Source: Salinimicrobium soli (lineage in GTDB: Bacteria; Bacteroidota; Bacteroidia; Flavobacteriales; Flavobacteriaceae). Taken from it: a stretch of 64,000 bases of DNA. Of this stretch, positions 25,239-33,663 are shown piece after piece. Each line of letters opens with the position of its first letter. Position 1 is the first letter of the stretch. Below the pieces are notes generated by a model that was not told where the DNA came from, ran no database searches, and saw only the letters and a program-made list of their open reading frames with translations. The stretch covers positions 744,001 to 808,000 of the forward strand of contig NZ_JBLUWW010000001.1 of assembly GCF_048323655.1 (NCBI RefSeq). The letters are read 5' to 3'. A program made the position numbers and the translations under genes.

Positions 25239-27554
25239 ATGACGAAAAAGATACAGTCCCTCATTTCGTTCCTGATCCTGCTTGCAGCGGTCTTTTGGAG
25301 CTTCTACGGAACGAAACCTCATGTAAACTTAACAGATGATATTCCGGCAGACCGGTTCTCTACCACCAGGGCCTTTTCGCATGTGGAAGCACTGGCAAAA
25401 GAGCCGCATTATGTGGGTAGTTCTGCTCATAGTAAAGCACGAAATTATATCGTTTCTGAACTGGAAAAAATGGGGCTGCTTGTGCAAACCCAGGAAGCCT
25501 ATTCCCTTAATAAACGCGGAGTCATTACCCGCCCTCAGAATATCATTTCCCGCATTGAAGGTTCGGGTGATGGCAAAGCGCTGCTGCTGCTCACGCACTA
25601 TGACAGTGCTGTACATTCTTCGTACGGCGCCAGCGATGCTGCCAGCGGAGTGGGAACGATCCTGGAAGGAGTGAGGGCCTACCTGGCTTCCGGCGCAGAG
25701 CCTGTCAATGATATTATAATTGTATTCACCGATGGGGAAGAACTCGGGCTCAGCGGTGCCGATATTTTTGTAGAAGAGCATCCATGGGCAAAGGATGTAG
25801 GCCTGGCACTAAACTTTGAAGCCCGTGGCAGCGGCGGAAATTCTTTTATGCTGCTGGAAACCAATGGCGGGAACAAAGCGCTGCTGGAACAGTTCTTTGC
25901 TGCAGATGTGCAGTATCCGGTCTCAAATTCCCTTGCATACAGCGTGTATAAAATGTTGCCAAACGATACAGACCTTACAGTGCTTCGGGAGCAGGGGAAT
26001 ATCAATGGCCTCAACTTCGCTTTTATAGATGATCATTTTGATTATCACACTGCCAATGACATACCCGAAAATCTTGACATCAACACCCTGGCACACCAGG
26101 GGAGTTATTTGATGCCGTTGCTCACTTATTTTAGCAGCGCACCTCTTGAAGGTCTCAATTCGGAAGAAGAATTGGTGTTTTTTAATCTGCCGTTCCTAAA
26201 GATGGTGCATTATCCCTATTCGTGGATCTTCCCGATGCTCATTGGCGCCATAATCCTCTTCGTGATCCTTCTTTTCTACGGAGCTTTTCAACGGAATATT
26301 CCTTTTAAAAAGGTGCTGAAGGGATTTGTTCCCATGTTGATCGCACTCGTTCTAAGCGGACTACTCGCCTTCGGATTCTGGAAAATGCTGCTATTCCTGT
26401 ATCCGCAGTACCTAGAGATGGAACACGGGTTCACTTATAACGGGTACTATTACATCGCGGCGGTCATATTCCTGTCGCTGGCAATTTGTTTCTATACCTA
26501 CAACAGGTTCAGGAAGCCTCAAAACGGACAGCATCTATATATTGCACCGCTGTTCCTCTGGCTTTTACTTTGCGTCATTGTGTCTTTTTATCTGAAGGGA
26601 GCCGCCTATTTTATTATTCCGGCCTATTTGGGATTACTACAGTTCTTTTTCCTTCTGAAACAACCAAAATACGGCCCTATTATCCAGAGCTTTTTGAGTC
26701 TTCCGGCTATCTTTATTCTGCTTCCATTCATAGCGAGCTTCCCGGTTGCCCTGGGGCTGAAGATCCTGTTCGTGTCGGCAATCCTTACGGTGCTTCTTTG
26801 GCTGTTGTTGTGGCCGGTATTCTCTTACTACAGCAAGCTGCAATTGTTGGGCTTTTTGAGCTTTGTCACTTTTATTGTGCTTTTTGTACTCGCCCATTTC
26901 AAAGCAGATTTTAATGAAGATCGCCAAAAACCTAATAGCCTGGTATACCTTATAGATGAGGACAGCGGCAAGGCCACTTGGAATACCTACGATAAAATAC
27001 TCGATGCGTATACGGCGCCTTTCTTTTCTGACTCTTCGGAAGTAGTAGCGCCAGATGCCGGCTTCAGCAGTAAGTATGGCACCGGTTTCGAAAAGACTGC
27101 AGCCGCGCCGGAGATCATGTTGCCTTCACCGTATATAGCAGTGGATACAATTGCATCTGAAGATCCCGGAATAGCGACTTACCGTGTAAAGATCGCTCCT
27201 AACAGGAATATCAATCGTATTGAACTTTTTGCAGACAAGACTCTTGACTTCAGGAATTTCAAGGTAAACGGCAAGGAGGCACCAGATCTGCAGCCGGGAG
27301 AGAGTGACCTACATGTGTTCAAAAGGAGGTGGAGTGATCGTTTATTGACCTATTATGCAGTGAACCGCGATACCCTGCGATTAGAAATGAGTCTGGAGAA
27401 AGGGCTGCACCCGGAGATCGTCCTTTATGAAGCCGCACACGACCTGCCGGAGAATGAACAACTAAAGGTGCCGGAAAGGAATAAGGAGATGATCCCAAGG
27501 CCATTTGTGCTGAATGATGCCGTTGTTTTAAAACGTACTTTTGTACTTAAGTAA
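25239..27554 (+). CDS. Membrane-bound M28-family zinc peptidase
   Basis: 771 aa. One N-terminal membrane anchor (about 7-24), then an M28 aminopeptidase domain (about 40-310). Zinc ligands are apparent in L-T-H-Y-D-S-A-V-H, G-A-S-D-A-A-S-G-V, D-G-E-E-L-G-L and H-F-D-Y-H-T. After it come about nine transmembrane helices (about 320-560) and a soluble C-terminal domain (about 570-771). The layout resembles ER-type Fxna/ERMP1 aminopeptidases and their bacterial relatives. The catalytic domain should face the periplasm. Its likely role is hydrolysis of peptides at the envelope. It is followed closely by the epimerase gene (54 bp gap). Confidence 0.9.
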   Translation: MTKKIQSLISFLILLAAVFWSFYGTKPHVNLTDDIPADRFSTTRAFSHVEALAKEPHYVGSSAHSKARNYIVSELEKMGLLVQTQEAYSLNKRGVITRPQNIISRIEGSGDGKALLLLTHYDSAVHSSYGASDAASGVGTILEGVRAYLASGAEPVNDIIIVFTDGEELGLSGADIFVEEHPWAKDVGLALNFEARGSGGNSFMLLETNGGNKALLEQFFAADVQYPVSNSLAYSVYKMLPNDTDLTVLREQGNINGLNFAFIDDHFDYHTANDIPENLDINTLAHQGSYLMPLLTYFSSAPLEGLNSEEELVFFNLPFLKMVHYPYSWIFPMLIGAIILFVILLFYGAFQRNIPFKKVLKGFVPMLIALVLSGLLAFGFWKMLLFLYPQYLEMEHGFTYNGYYYIAAVIFLSLAICFYTYNRFRKPQNGQHLYIAPLFLWLLLCVIVSFYLKGAAYFIIPAYLGLLQFFFLLKQPKYGPIIQSFLSLPAIFILLPFIASFPVALGLKILFVSAILTVLLWLLLWPVFSYYSKLQLLGFLSFVTFIVLFVLAHFKADFNEDRQKPNSLVYLIDEDSGKATWNTYDKILDAYTAPFFSDSSEVVAPDAGFSSKYGTGFEKTAAAPEIMLPSPYIAVDTIASEDPGIATYRVKIAPNRNINRIELFADKTLDFRNFKVNGKEAPDLQPGESDLHVFKRRWSDRLLTYYAVNRDTLRLEMSLEKGLHPEIVLYEAAHDLPENEQLKVPERNKEMIPRPFVLNDAVVLKRTFVLK

Positions 27555-27608
27555 TGTTAGCTGTTAGCTTTTAGCCGTTGGCCCTTAGCTAAAGCCAAAA
27601 AAAAGATC

Positions 27609-28421
27609 TTGACCAATAAACAAATCTCCATACTGGGAACCGGCTGGCTCGGTTTACCGCTTGCAAAAGAGCTTTTAAACAAAGGTTATACGGTAAAAGG
27701 TTCCACCACTACTGCGGAAAGGAGCGAGCACCTGCGTACAGAAGGCATTGAACCTTATTTGATCCAGGTAGAGCCGGAAGGGATCACTGGGAATATTGCC
27801 GACTTTCTTTCAGGAACAGAGGTGTTGGTTGTCGATATTCCCCCGGGGCTGCGGAAGGATCCAAAAAAGCAATTTTCAGAAGCTATTCAAAAACTGGCTG
27901 TGGAAGTAGAAAAGTCAGGTGTCAAAAAGGTGCTTTTCGTGAGTTCTATTTCAGTGTATGAAGAAACTGAAAGCTTTCCAATCTATACTGAAGATACAGA
28001 GCCCAACGCTACTTCTGCTGCCGGAAGGGAGCTGGCTGCTTCCGAAGAAATACTGCTCAAAAATGCCATCTTTGACACCACTGTGCTGAGATTTGGCGGA
28101 CTCATAGGCGCGGGAAGGCATCCTGTGAAATACCTGGCCGGCAGAAGCGGTTTATCCAATCCTCTGGGTCCCGTTAACCTTATTCATCAACGGGATTGCA
28201 TCGGTATTATTGAAAAGATACTTGAAAAGGACATTTTTGGAGAGGTATTCAATGCCGTCTACCCTGTGAATCCGCCGAGGGAGAAATACTATCAGCAAAA
28301 AGCTTCCGAAGCGGGCCTTGAAATTCCCCTTTTTGAGCATTCAGAAAATTCCGAAGGTAAGATCATTTCAGCCTCAAAAGTGATGCGGGAGTTGGAGTAC
28401 GGGTTCAAAGTGCCAATATAA
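27609..28421 (+). CDS. NAD(P)-binding epimerase-like protein (extended SDR)
   Basis: 270 aa, TTG start at 27609 (no ATG nearby; the sequence I-S-I-L-G-T-G-W-L-G-L-P-L must be included). Rossmann motif G-T-G-W-L-G at residues about 10-15 binds the dinucleotide; the central S-S-I-S-V-Y replaces the usual serine region, and R-F-G-G-L-I-G-A-G-R-H-P follows. The canonical Y-x-x-x-K is not obvious (A-G-R-E-L region), so catalysis is uncertain. It resembles E. coli YeeZ-like proteins. Two fragments of a second copy are found at 31751..31846 and 37137..37187. Confidence 0.85.
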   Translation: MTNKQISILGTGWLGLPLAKELLNKGYTVKGSTTTAERSEHLRTEGIEPYLIQVEPEGITGNIADFLSGTEVLVVDIPPGLRKDPKKQFSEAIQKLAVEVEKSGVKKVLFVSSISVYEETESFPIYTEDTEPNATSAAGRELAASEEILLKNAIFDTTVLRFGGLIGAGRHPVKYLAGRSGLSNPLGPVNLIHQRDCIGIIEKILEKDIFGEVFNAVYPVNPPREKYYQQKASEAGLEIPLFEHSENSEGKIISASKVMRELEYGFKVPI

Positions 28422-28458
28422 TGTCGTACAAGTTTAAAACCGGTAAATTTTCACTCAA

Positions 28459-29121
28459 TTAATTGTTTTCTGAAACAAGGAATTTCATAGATTCTAACAT
28501 TTCGTCAAGACTAAATTCTCCAAAAGTGGTGATGAATTCACCTGTATTGGAAATTAGGACGAAACTCGAGCAGGAGTAGTGGTGTTTAAAGAAAAGTTCT
28601 TGAAAAATATAGTCCGGATCTTGATACCACTCTCTGAAACCATCCATTTTCTCATATAGACCTTCTTTATCATTATAGATGTAAAAGAAACTCGATTCGG
28701 CTATTTTATTCACTTTTCTTTCCATCTTTTTATATCTATAACTCATGTCCCTTCTGGAAACCCTTGCACTTGAATTGCAGCCATCCTTCCCAGGATAATA
28801 AATTACTACTATATTTTTAGTGGTATCCACCTTTTTTCCTGTCAGGCGTTCTAATTGAGTTGTTATAAAATTTTTATTCTCAATATCTCCATAAGTAGAA
28901 CGGGGATGAAGAATCCGGTGGTTAAGAGAATCAACTTTTCTTGATGACCAGCCCTGGCTAATCTTTTTATTATAAAATTCTTCTGCCGAGATTCTTTGAT
29001 AGTTTTCATCAAAATACATCAGGGAATCTGACTGTTTCTTGATCATTTCCCGATTTTGTGCAGTCATTTTGGGTACCAAAACTAAAAGTAGAAGGAAAAG
29101 AACAAAAGATTTGAAATTCAT
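28459..29121 (-). CDS. Secreted protein of unknown function
   Basis: 220 aa with a Sec signal peptide (M-N-F-K-S-F-V-L-F-L-L-L-L, cleavage near M-T-A-Q-N). The mature part is basic and contains N-I-V-V-I-Y-Y-P-G-K-D-G-C-N-S-S, reminiscent of the beta-strand and first cysteine of a thioredoxin-like fold, and later a H-H-Y-S-C-S-S-F-V-L-I-S-N-T-G-E-F segment. Both cysteines could matter for redox activity, but there is no C-x-x-C, so I do not assign a function. It is convergent with the epimerase gene (37 bp). Confidence 0.7.
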   Translation of the reverse strand: MNFKSFVLFLLLLVLVPKMTAQNREMIKKQSDSLMYFDENYQRISAEEFYNKKISQGWSSRKVDSLNHRILHPRSTYGDIENKNFITTQLERLTGKKVDTTKNIVVIYYPGKDGCNSSARVSRRDMSYRYKKMERKVNKIAESSFFYIYNDKEGLYEKMDGFREWYQDPDYIFQELFFKHHYSCSSFVLISNTGEFITTFGEFSLDEMLESMKFLVSENN

Positions 29122-29375
29122 TTTTGGTGGTTTTAATTACTGTTGCCTTATAGGCTAAGAGAAAACTTCAAGCTCAGTAAATTTAGATCTTTTTATGTAA
29201 GCTTATTTACGGATAACCGTAATGAGCTTCTTGGAGACAAAGAAATCTCCTTCTGAACAACTCCCGGCTGAAGACAAAATTTCGGAAAGTTTTCAGGTTT
29301 TTCTTTTTCCTTCTCAAAAAATTTCTTGAAGACTATGACTGTACAGTGGATTAGTTTTTTTAATAACTATGTTTT
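29122..29375. other. Intergenic region with small inverted repeats
   Basis: 254 bp between two minus-strand genes. It contains TTACGG-ATAA-CCGTAA near 29207-29222 and a GGAGA / TCTCC pair near 29234-29251, both short. No gene seen. Confidence 0.4.
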
Positions 29376-30176
29376 TCAGTCATCTATTTCATTTTCAATA
29401 GTGGCAATAATGTCTTTTATCTTTTCCTTCACCCCTTCAGATTGTTCATTCGTATAAGCCGTATAACTGATCATTTGCAACAGGTAATCCTGAAAATCGG
29501 GGTTTTTCAATAAAGGTGTAAAATCGGCCTGCGGCACCAGGGTCATCATGTTCTCGTACTGAGTCAGGCTACCCATGGTCAGTTTGGCCCTTAATTCTTC
29601 ATCGTCCAGCAGTACCATCATCATACGGCCTATCTGGTAATTCTCGATCAGGAAGGGGATGAGGCGTTCTTCAGTTAGGATAAAGATGGCGGTTTCCTCT
29701 TCTTCCAGTTCGCTCAGTGAGCTGGAGAAGGCTGAGACTTTGTTGCGAAGGTCCAGGTTTTCCAGCAAATACAGTTTTCCGGAATTTATCAGTTCATTAC
29801 TCACGCTGAGTTCGGGATCGAAGGTAGGTCTTATGGAGATCCGGAAAAGATGCGCATCTAAGCTATCCCCCGATACTGTCGCCGGGTCTTCCTTTATATA
29901 TTGCAGCAGACTGAAACAGGAACTCAGCACCTCATTCCTGATCTCGATCTTGTCCTCAATCTGGGACAGGTTACTGCGATATTCCTTTGAGAGCTGTGAC
30001 AGGATCTGCTGTTCCTGCTTGCGGTTCTCCTGCTCCCGGTTCCAGCTGTTGATCTGTAAAGCAATTAAAATCCCAATCACCACCAGGATGATCTCACCTA
30101 CGGCGTATAAAATATATTTGCTGAACTTGTTATTGCTCAGCAAACCCTGTCTTATCCTTCTGAAGAATGGGATCAT
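29376..30176 (-). CDS. DUF6090-family single-pass membrane protein (A)
   Basis: 266 aa. The constant part is the N-terminal basic amphipathic stretch M-I-P-F-F-R-R-I-R-Q and one transmembrane helix (about 20-43, Y-A-V-G-E-I-I-L-V-V-I-G-I-L-I-A-L) ending in Q-I-N-S-W-N-R, the hallmark of the DUF6090 family. The positive N-terminus implies the remaining 220 residues, a predicted coiled-coil-rich domain (E-Q-Q-I-L-S-Q-L ... I-E-D-K-I-E-I-R), are periplasmic. Function unknown. The upstream leader 30177..30213 is shared with two other family members. Confidence 0.85.
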   Translation of the reverse strand: MIPFFRRIRQGLLSNNKFSKYILYAVGEIILVVIGILIALQINSWNREQENRKQEQQILSQLSKEYRSNLSQIEDKIEIRNEVLSSCFSLLQYIKEDPATVSGDSLDAHLFRISIRPTFDPELSVSNELINSGKLYLLENLDLRNKVSAFSSSLSELEEEETAIFILTEERLIPFLIENYQIGRMMMVLLDDEELRAKLTMGSLTQYENMMTLVPQADFTPLLKNPDFQDYLLQMISYTAYTNEQSEGVKEKIKDIIATIENEIDD

Positions 30177-30213
30177 TCTTAACTGGTTGATTCCTTTAAA
30201 TATATGATAATTA
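30177..30213 (-). promoter_or_regulatory. Conserved 5' leader, copy 1 (DUF6090-A)
   Basis: Reading toward the gene: ATTATCATATATTTAAAGGA, then ATCAACCA(G/A)TT, then the ATG. Nearly the same sequence precedes the genes starting at 33323 and 36386. The TATATTT core resembles a -7 box, and AAAGGA could help ribosome binding, though it is 15 nt from the ATG. Confidence 0.6.
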
Positions 30214-30329
30214 CCTGAAAAGCGAGATGTGATAAACAGAGCTGAGGAATCTACATTTTAGAGGAATACTAAAATGTTGTCCTAATCGGTTAAGAAAGGA
30301 AAAGTAAATCTCAAAATTTTAAGGGTAAA

Positions 30330-31658
30330 CTAAGGTTCCAGTCTCTTTCCGCTGGCTTCTCCTCCGGGATATTTCAGTAGTAGTTGCATTCCCCCTGCCT
30401 GCTCTTCAAATGTGAAGTAACAGTCCCATTCTTCAGCATAAAATTGATTCTGGCTGGTGGGTGAAACGGGATAACCACCCCCGCCTTCAAAGCGAAGGTG
30501 TAAATTCCCGTCTTTGACCAGGAACTGCCAGGTTTGTCCTCCCATATCGTATTTGCCCTCGAACCTTTGCAAAGCCCGGGCAGGTAGAGCCATGGTCTTT
30601 ACTTGGGGGAGGGGCTTACCAATGGCTACGGCTAACAATCTTTTGGTCGTGCTGGTAGTGGGATTACACATGCAGTTTGAAAGTACAACCGCTAGAGTTT
30701 TATTCTTAGGGCTATACCATACACTGGATAAGAAACCGTTGATGCCGCCTTCATGAGACACTACTTTTTCTCCCTGCAGACTATCAATGAACCAGCCGTA
30801 GCCATATTTGCTACTACTTGAATCCTTAAATCGATAAGGAGTTAGAGCCTTTTCCAGAGTGCCTTCAGGGATCAGCTGGTATTGAAAAAGCGCTTTGTAC
30901 CATTTGTTAATATCGGAGGTTGTTGACAGCAGGTTCCCGGCAGAAAAAGGAATCGACATGTCAAGGTAAGCGGCATTAACAATACTGCTATTTGCCTTCT
31001 CATATCCTGAGACCCGGTTAGATATGAGCTCTCTATTGTCGCCTGCCATACTATTCTCCATGCCTGCGGGTTCAAAAAGGTTCTTTTTAATGTACTTATT
31101 GTATTCCATCCCCGAAACTTTTTGCACTATCAGCCCCAGCAGGTGATAACCTGAATTGGAATAACGGAATTCTGTGCCGGGTTCAAATTCCAGGGGATAA
31201 TCTTTGAAGTAATTGATCAGCAACTCAGGATCGATTCCTTTAAGCATAAGGTCTGTTGAGAAAACTTCCAGTTCGGTGACTTCTTTTAATCCGGATGTGT
31301 GGGTGAGCAGGTGCTCAATAGTGATCGTATGCTTTTTCACCGGGAAATTGGGCAGGAACTTTTGAATGCTGTCGTTGAGATGGAGTTTCCCCCGTTCCAT
31401 TAACTGCAGGATGGCTACAGCGGTAAATTGTTTTGTGACAGAGCCTATTCTGAATTTACTCTCCGCATGAGCCGGAACATTATTTTCCAGGTTGGCCATG
31501 CCCTTTGTTATGCTGTAGGTAGGTTTAAAATCTTTAGAGACCAGGACGCTTACAGCCGGACCATTATTGAATTTTGTTTCAATTAGGGAATCGAAGCCCG
31601 ATTGGGAATTTCCGAACAGAGGAAATAAAAGAAAAACAAAAAAAAGGGATCTTTTCAT
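30330..31658 (-). CDS. Secreted serine hydrolase, beta-lactamase class C family
   Basis: 442 aa from the ATG at 31658, which starts the signal peptide M-K-R-S-L-F-F-V-F-L-L-F-P-L-F-G (cleavage near N-S-Q). An upstream in-frame start at 31802 is discarded because it runs through an epimerase remnant on the other strand. Catalytic motifs of the penicillin-binding/class C family: S-V-T-K (S-x-x-K, early), Y-S-N (Y-x-N, in R-Y-S-N-S-G-Y-H) and H-E-G-G (H-x-G, in V-V-S-H-E-G-G). Followed by a lipocalin-like C-terminal tail. Likely an esterase or D-Ala peptide hydrolase in the periplasm. Confidence 0.9.
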   Translation of the reverse strand: MKRSLFFVFLLFPLFGNSQSGFDSLIETKFNNGPAVSVLVSKDFKPTYSITKGMANLENNVPAHAESKFRIGSVTKQFTAVAILQLMERGKLHLNDSIQKFLPNFPVKKHTITIEHLLTHTSGLKEVTELEVFSTDLMLKGIDPELLINYFKDYPLEFEPGTEFRYSNSGYHLLGLIVQKVSGMEYNKYIKKNLFEPAGMENSMAGDNRELISNRVSGYEKANSSIVNAAYLDMSIPFSAGNLLSTTSDINKWYKALFQYQLIPEGTLEKALTPYRFKDSSSSKYGYGWFIDSLQGEKVVSHEGGINGFLSSVWYSPKNKTLAVVLSNCMCNPTTSTTKRLLAVAIGKPLPQVKTMALPARALQRFEGKYDMGGQTWQFLVKDGNLHLRFEGGGGYPVSPTSQNQFYAEEWDCYFTFEEQAGGMQLLLKYPGGEASGKRLEP

Positions 31659-31750
31659 GGATTTTTTACGATTTAAGGGCCACCTTAAGGCAAAAGTAGA
31701 GAATCTTTCAGGAAAAAGGCTGTTTTGTTTTTCCGGAATTAAATTCTGTT

Positions 31751-31846
31751 CCAGAGTTTGATCATTCCGAAGCTTCCAAGGGAAAAGTGATCGCATCGTC
31801 AAAGCTCATGCGCGATTTGAATTATGACTTCGTGGAAAAGATCTAA
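31751..31846 (+). pseudogene. C-terminal fragment of an epimerase paralogue
   Basis: The open frame reads P-E-F-D-H-S-E-A-S-K-G-K-V-I and continues to L-N-Y-D-F-V-E-K-I then TAA. Against the last 31 residues of the intact epimerase (27609..28421) I count 17 identical positions by hand. Upstream, similarity stops and the frame closes at a TAG at 31697. Only the gene's 3' end survives. Confidence 0.75.
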
Positions 31847-31872
31847 AAAGATTGGCCTCTTTTGAAATTTTC

Positions 31873-32616
31873 TCATTCAAGTTCTTTCATCTCCTTTTCA
31901 GTAATGGCGATCATTGTATCCAGGCTTTTTATTTTTGCCCTGTAAAGATCATTCAATGGATCAGAGCTAACAATGAGGTTCATAATACGGTTGCGATGTG
32001 AAACATCTGTGACAAAAAATCTCCTCTTCGGGTCATCAGGAATGGCGTTTGTTTTACCAGACAAAAGTTTTTCAATATCTATTTCTTCTTCCATTTTGGC
32101 TTTGTTTTTTTGAAATGCTTCTTTCAGCAAATTTTCCCTTTCCCTTATCATTTTAAATCCTGCGTCCCAGGAGGCGATCATTCTGCGCAGACTATCGTTA
32201 CGGATGACTTTTAAATCCCCGGAGCCTCTAATGTCATTGATCGTACCTTCATTCGTCATAGCAATAGTGTAGCTAAAGGTTGTCGCTATCAGACTATCGA
32301 ATACAGCAGGCGCCGGCATGGGAACTGTATCTGTTGAAAAGGACAGGAGCTGAAGACTTGCAGAAATTACGCGATCTGTCTTTTCCGCTACTCTTTTCAA
32401 TTCATCCTGTGATTCTCGGAGGTCACTCTTCAGTGAATTGAGGTACATTTTCTCTTTTTTTCTCTCTTTCCTGAATTCATTCCAGTTGTTGATCTGCAGC
32501 GCAATGAGAATGCCTATCACCACCAGGATGATTTCGCCAGTGGCGTACATTAAATATCTCGTGAATCGGTTTTCACGAAGCAGGCTCCGGCGGATATTTC
32601 TAAAGATTTTGATCAT
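31873..32616 (-). CDS. DUF6090-family single-pass membrane protein (B)
   Basis: 247 aa: M-I-K-I-F-R-N-I-R-R-S-L-L, transmembrane helix (about 20-42; Y-A-T-G-E-I-I-L-V-V-I-G-I-L-I-A-L), Q-I-N-N-W-N-E, then a Lys/Glu-rich predicted coiled coil and a helical periplasmic domain different from that of the neighbours. The start overlaps the stop of gene C by 4 bp (ATGA), so B and C are translationally coupled. B uses a different N-terminal subtype (I-K-I-F-R-N-I-R-R) from A, C and D (I-P-F-F-R-R-I-R-Q); the truncated copy at 35221..35339 is of the B subtype. Confidence 0.85.
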   Translation of the reverse strand: MIKIFRNIRRSLLRENRFTRYLMYATGEIILVVIGILIALQINNWNEFRKERKKEKMYLNSLKSDLRESQDELKRVAEKTDRVISASLQLLSFSTDTVPMPAPAVFDSLIATTFSYTIAMTNEGTINDIRGSGDLKVIRNDSLRRMIASWDAGFKMIRERENLLKEAFQKNKAKMEEEIDIEKLLSGKTNAIPDDPKRRFFVTDVSHRNRIMNLIVSSDPLNDLYRAKIKSLDTMIAITEKEMKELE

Positions 32617-33323
32617 TCCAGGTTTTTAAGATATTCCCTTAACTGCTCCTTCAGGGTATCCTGTATTACTAATAGATCCTGTACATCTCTTAATGTTGCG
32701 TGTTTCCAGGCTGCCAAAGAATAGTATTTTACCATATTATCCTCGCTACAGGTTTTAAGGAGAAAATCCTCAGATATAGAATCCTGTTCACTCAGATCAA
32801 GCATCGTTTTGGCAGCAAATTCTCCAAGACTATAGGTGTTATGTTGTTCAATATCTACCAAAATCTCTTTATGCTTCATGTTGTATGAAGTGATAGAACG
32901 ATTGACCTCATTTGATTTGGGATTAAAAGCATGCAATTGCTGGCTTAGCAAGAATTGGGAATGCCCTGAAAATCCGCCAAAAAAGTTTGCCAATAAAGTA
33001 TCTCTGGAGATGTTTCTTAACGTATCGGCAGACCGGTCACCACAATACTCAAGGATCCAGGTTACCTTTTTTAAGCCATCAGTCAAGGCTTTTTCCCTAC
33101 TGACATTGGTTGAATGGTCGATAGCTAAATCTTCTAAAAGCAGCGTTACCACTTCGCGCTCATAGTGATTGGTTTCTTGCTTTTTATAGTAATTGTTAAT
33201 TTTTACAGCAATTAAGATCCCAATAACCACAAGGATGATCTCACCTATAGCATAAAGAATGTATTTGCTGAACTTGTTACTCGCCAGCAATTCTTGCCTT
33301 ATCCTTCTGAAGAATGGGATCAT
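32613..33323 (-). CDS. DUF6090-family single-pass membrane protein (C)
   Basis: 236 aa: M-I-P-F-F-R-R-I-R-Q-E-L-L, transmembrane helix (about 20-42; Y-A-I-G-E-I-I-L-V-V-I-G-I-L-I-A-V), then K-I-N-N-Y-Y-K-K instead of the usual Q-I-N-N-W-N. The C-terminal region is periplasmic and helical, with two cysteines (E-Y-C-G-D, K-T-C-S-E) not found in A, B or D. It is first in a two-gene unit with B. The 5' leader 33324..33360 is the same as that of A and D. Confidence 0.85.
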   Translation of the reverse strand: MIPFFRRIRQELLASNKFSKYILYAIGEIILVVIGILIAVKINNYYKKQETNHYEREVVTLLLEDLAIDHSTNVSREKALTDGLKKVTWILEYCGDRSADTLRNISRDTLLANFFGGFSGHSQFLLSQQLHAFNPKSNEVNRSITSYNMKHKEILVDIEQHNTYSLGEFAAKTMLDLSEQDSISEDFLLKTCSEDNMVKYYSLAAWKHATLRDVQDLLVIQDTLKEQLREYLKNLE

Positions 33324-33360
33324 TTAAAATTGGTTGATTCCTTTAAATATATGATAATTA
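33324..33360 (-). promoter_or_regulatory. Conserved 5' leader, copy 2 (DUF6090-C)
   Basis: TAATTATCATATATTTAAAG then GAATCAACCAATTTTAA before the ATG; almost identical to copy 1. Confidence 0.6.
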
Positions 33361-33663
33361 ATTATTTGGAGACTCTTATTTTAAGGTTTCAGAATTTTTT
33401 CAGCTACAGGAAAAATAGATTCCACCCTGAAAAATTTTATCAATTTTATTCTGCTAAGCTGAAATTTAAGACCAATAACCAAAAAGTGCGGATGAAAAAA
33501 TCGATGAAGCTGGCATGTCCAGGATTTTCTTTATAAATATGAAGATAAACCTTACAGAAAGTAGCGGTTTATTTACGCTGTCACCACGATAAAACATATG
33601 TTATTACCTGAAATTCATTAACTTAGATAGTTTAGCTGTTGTATTAACTAAATATTTAGGACT
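33361..33663. other. Divergent intergenic region
   Basis: About 300 bp between the DUF6090-C leader and the TPR lipoprotein. AT-rich, no ORF of merit, no strong hairpin. It should contain the promoter of the TPR gene; I see no clear TAnnTTTG box. Confidence 0.4.
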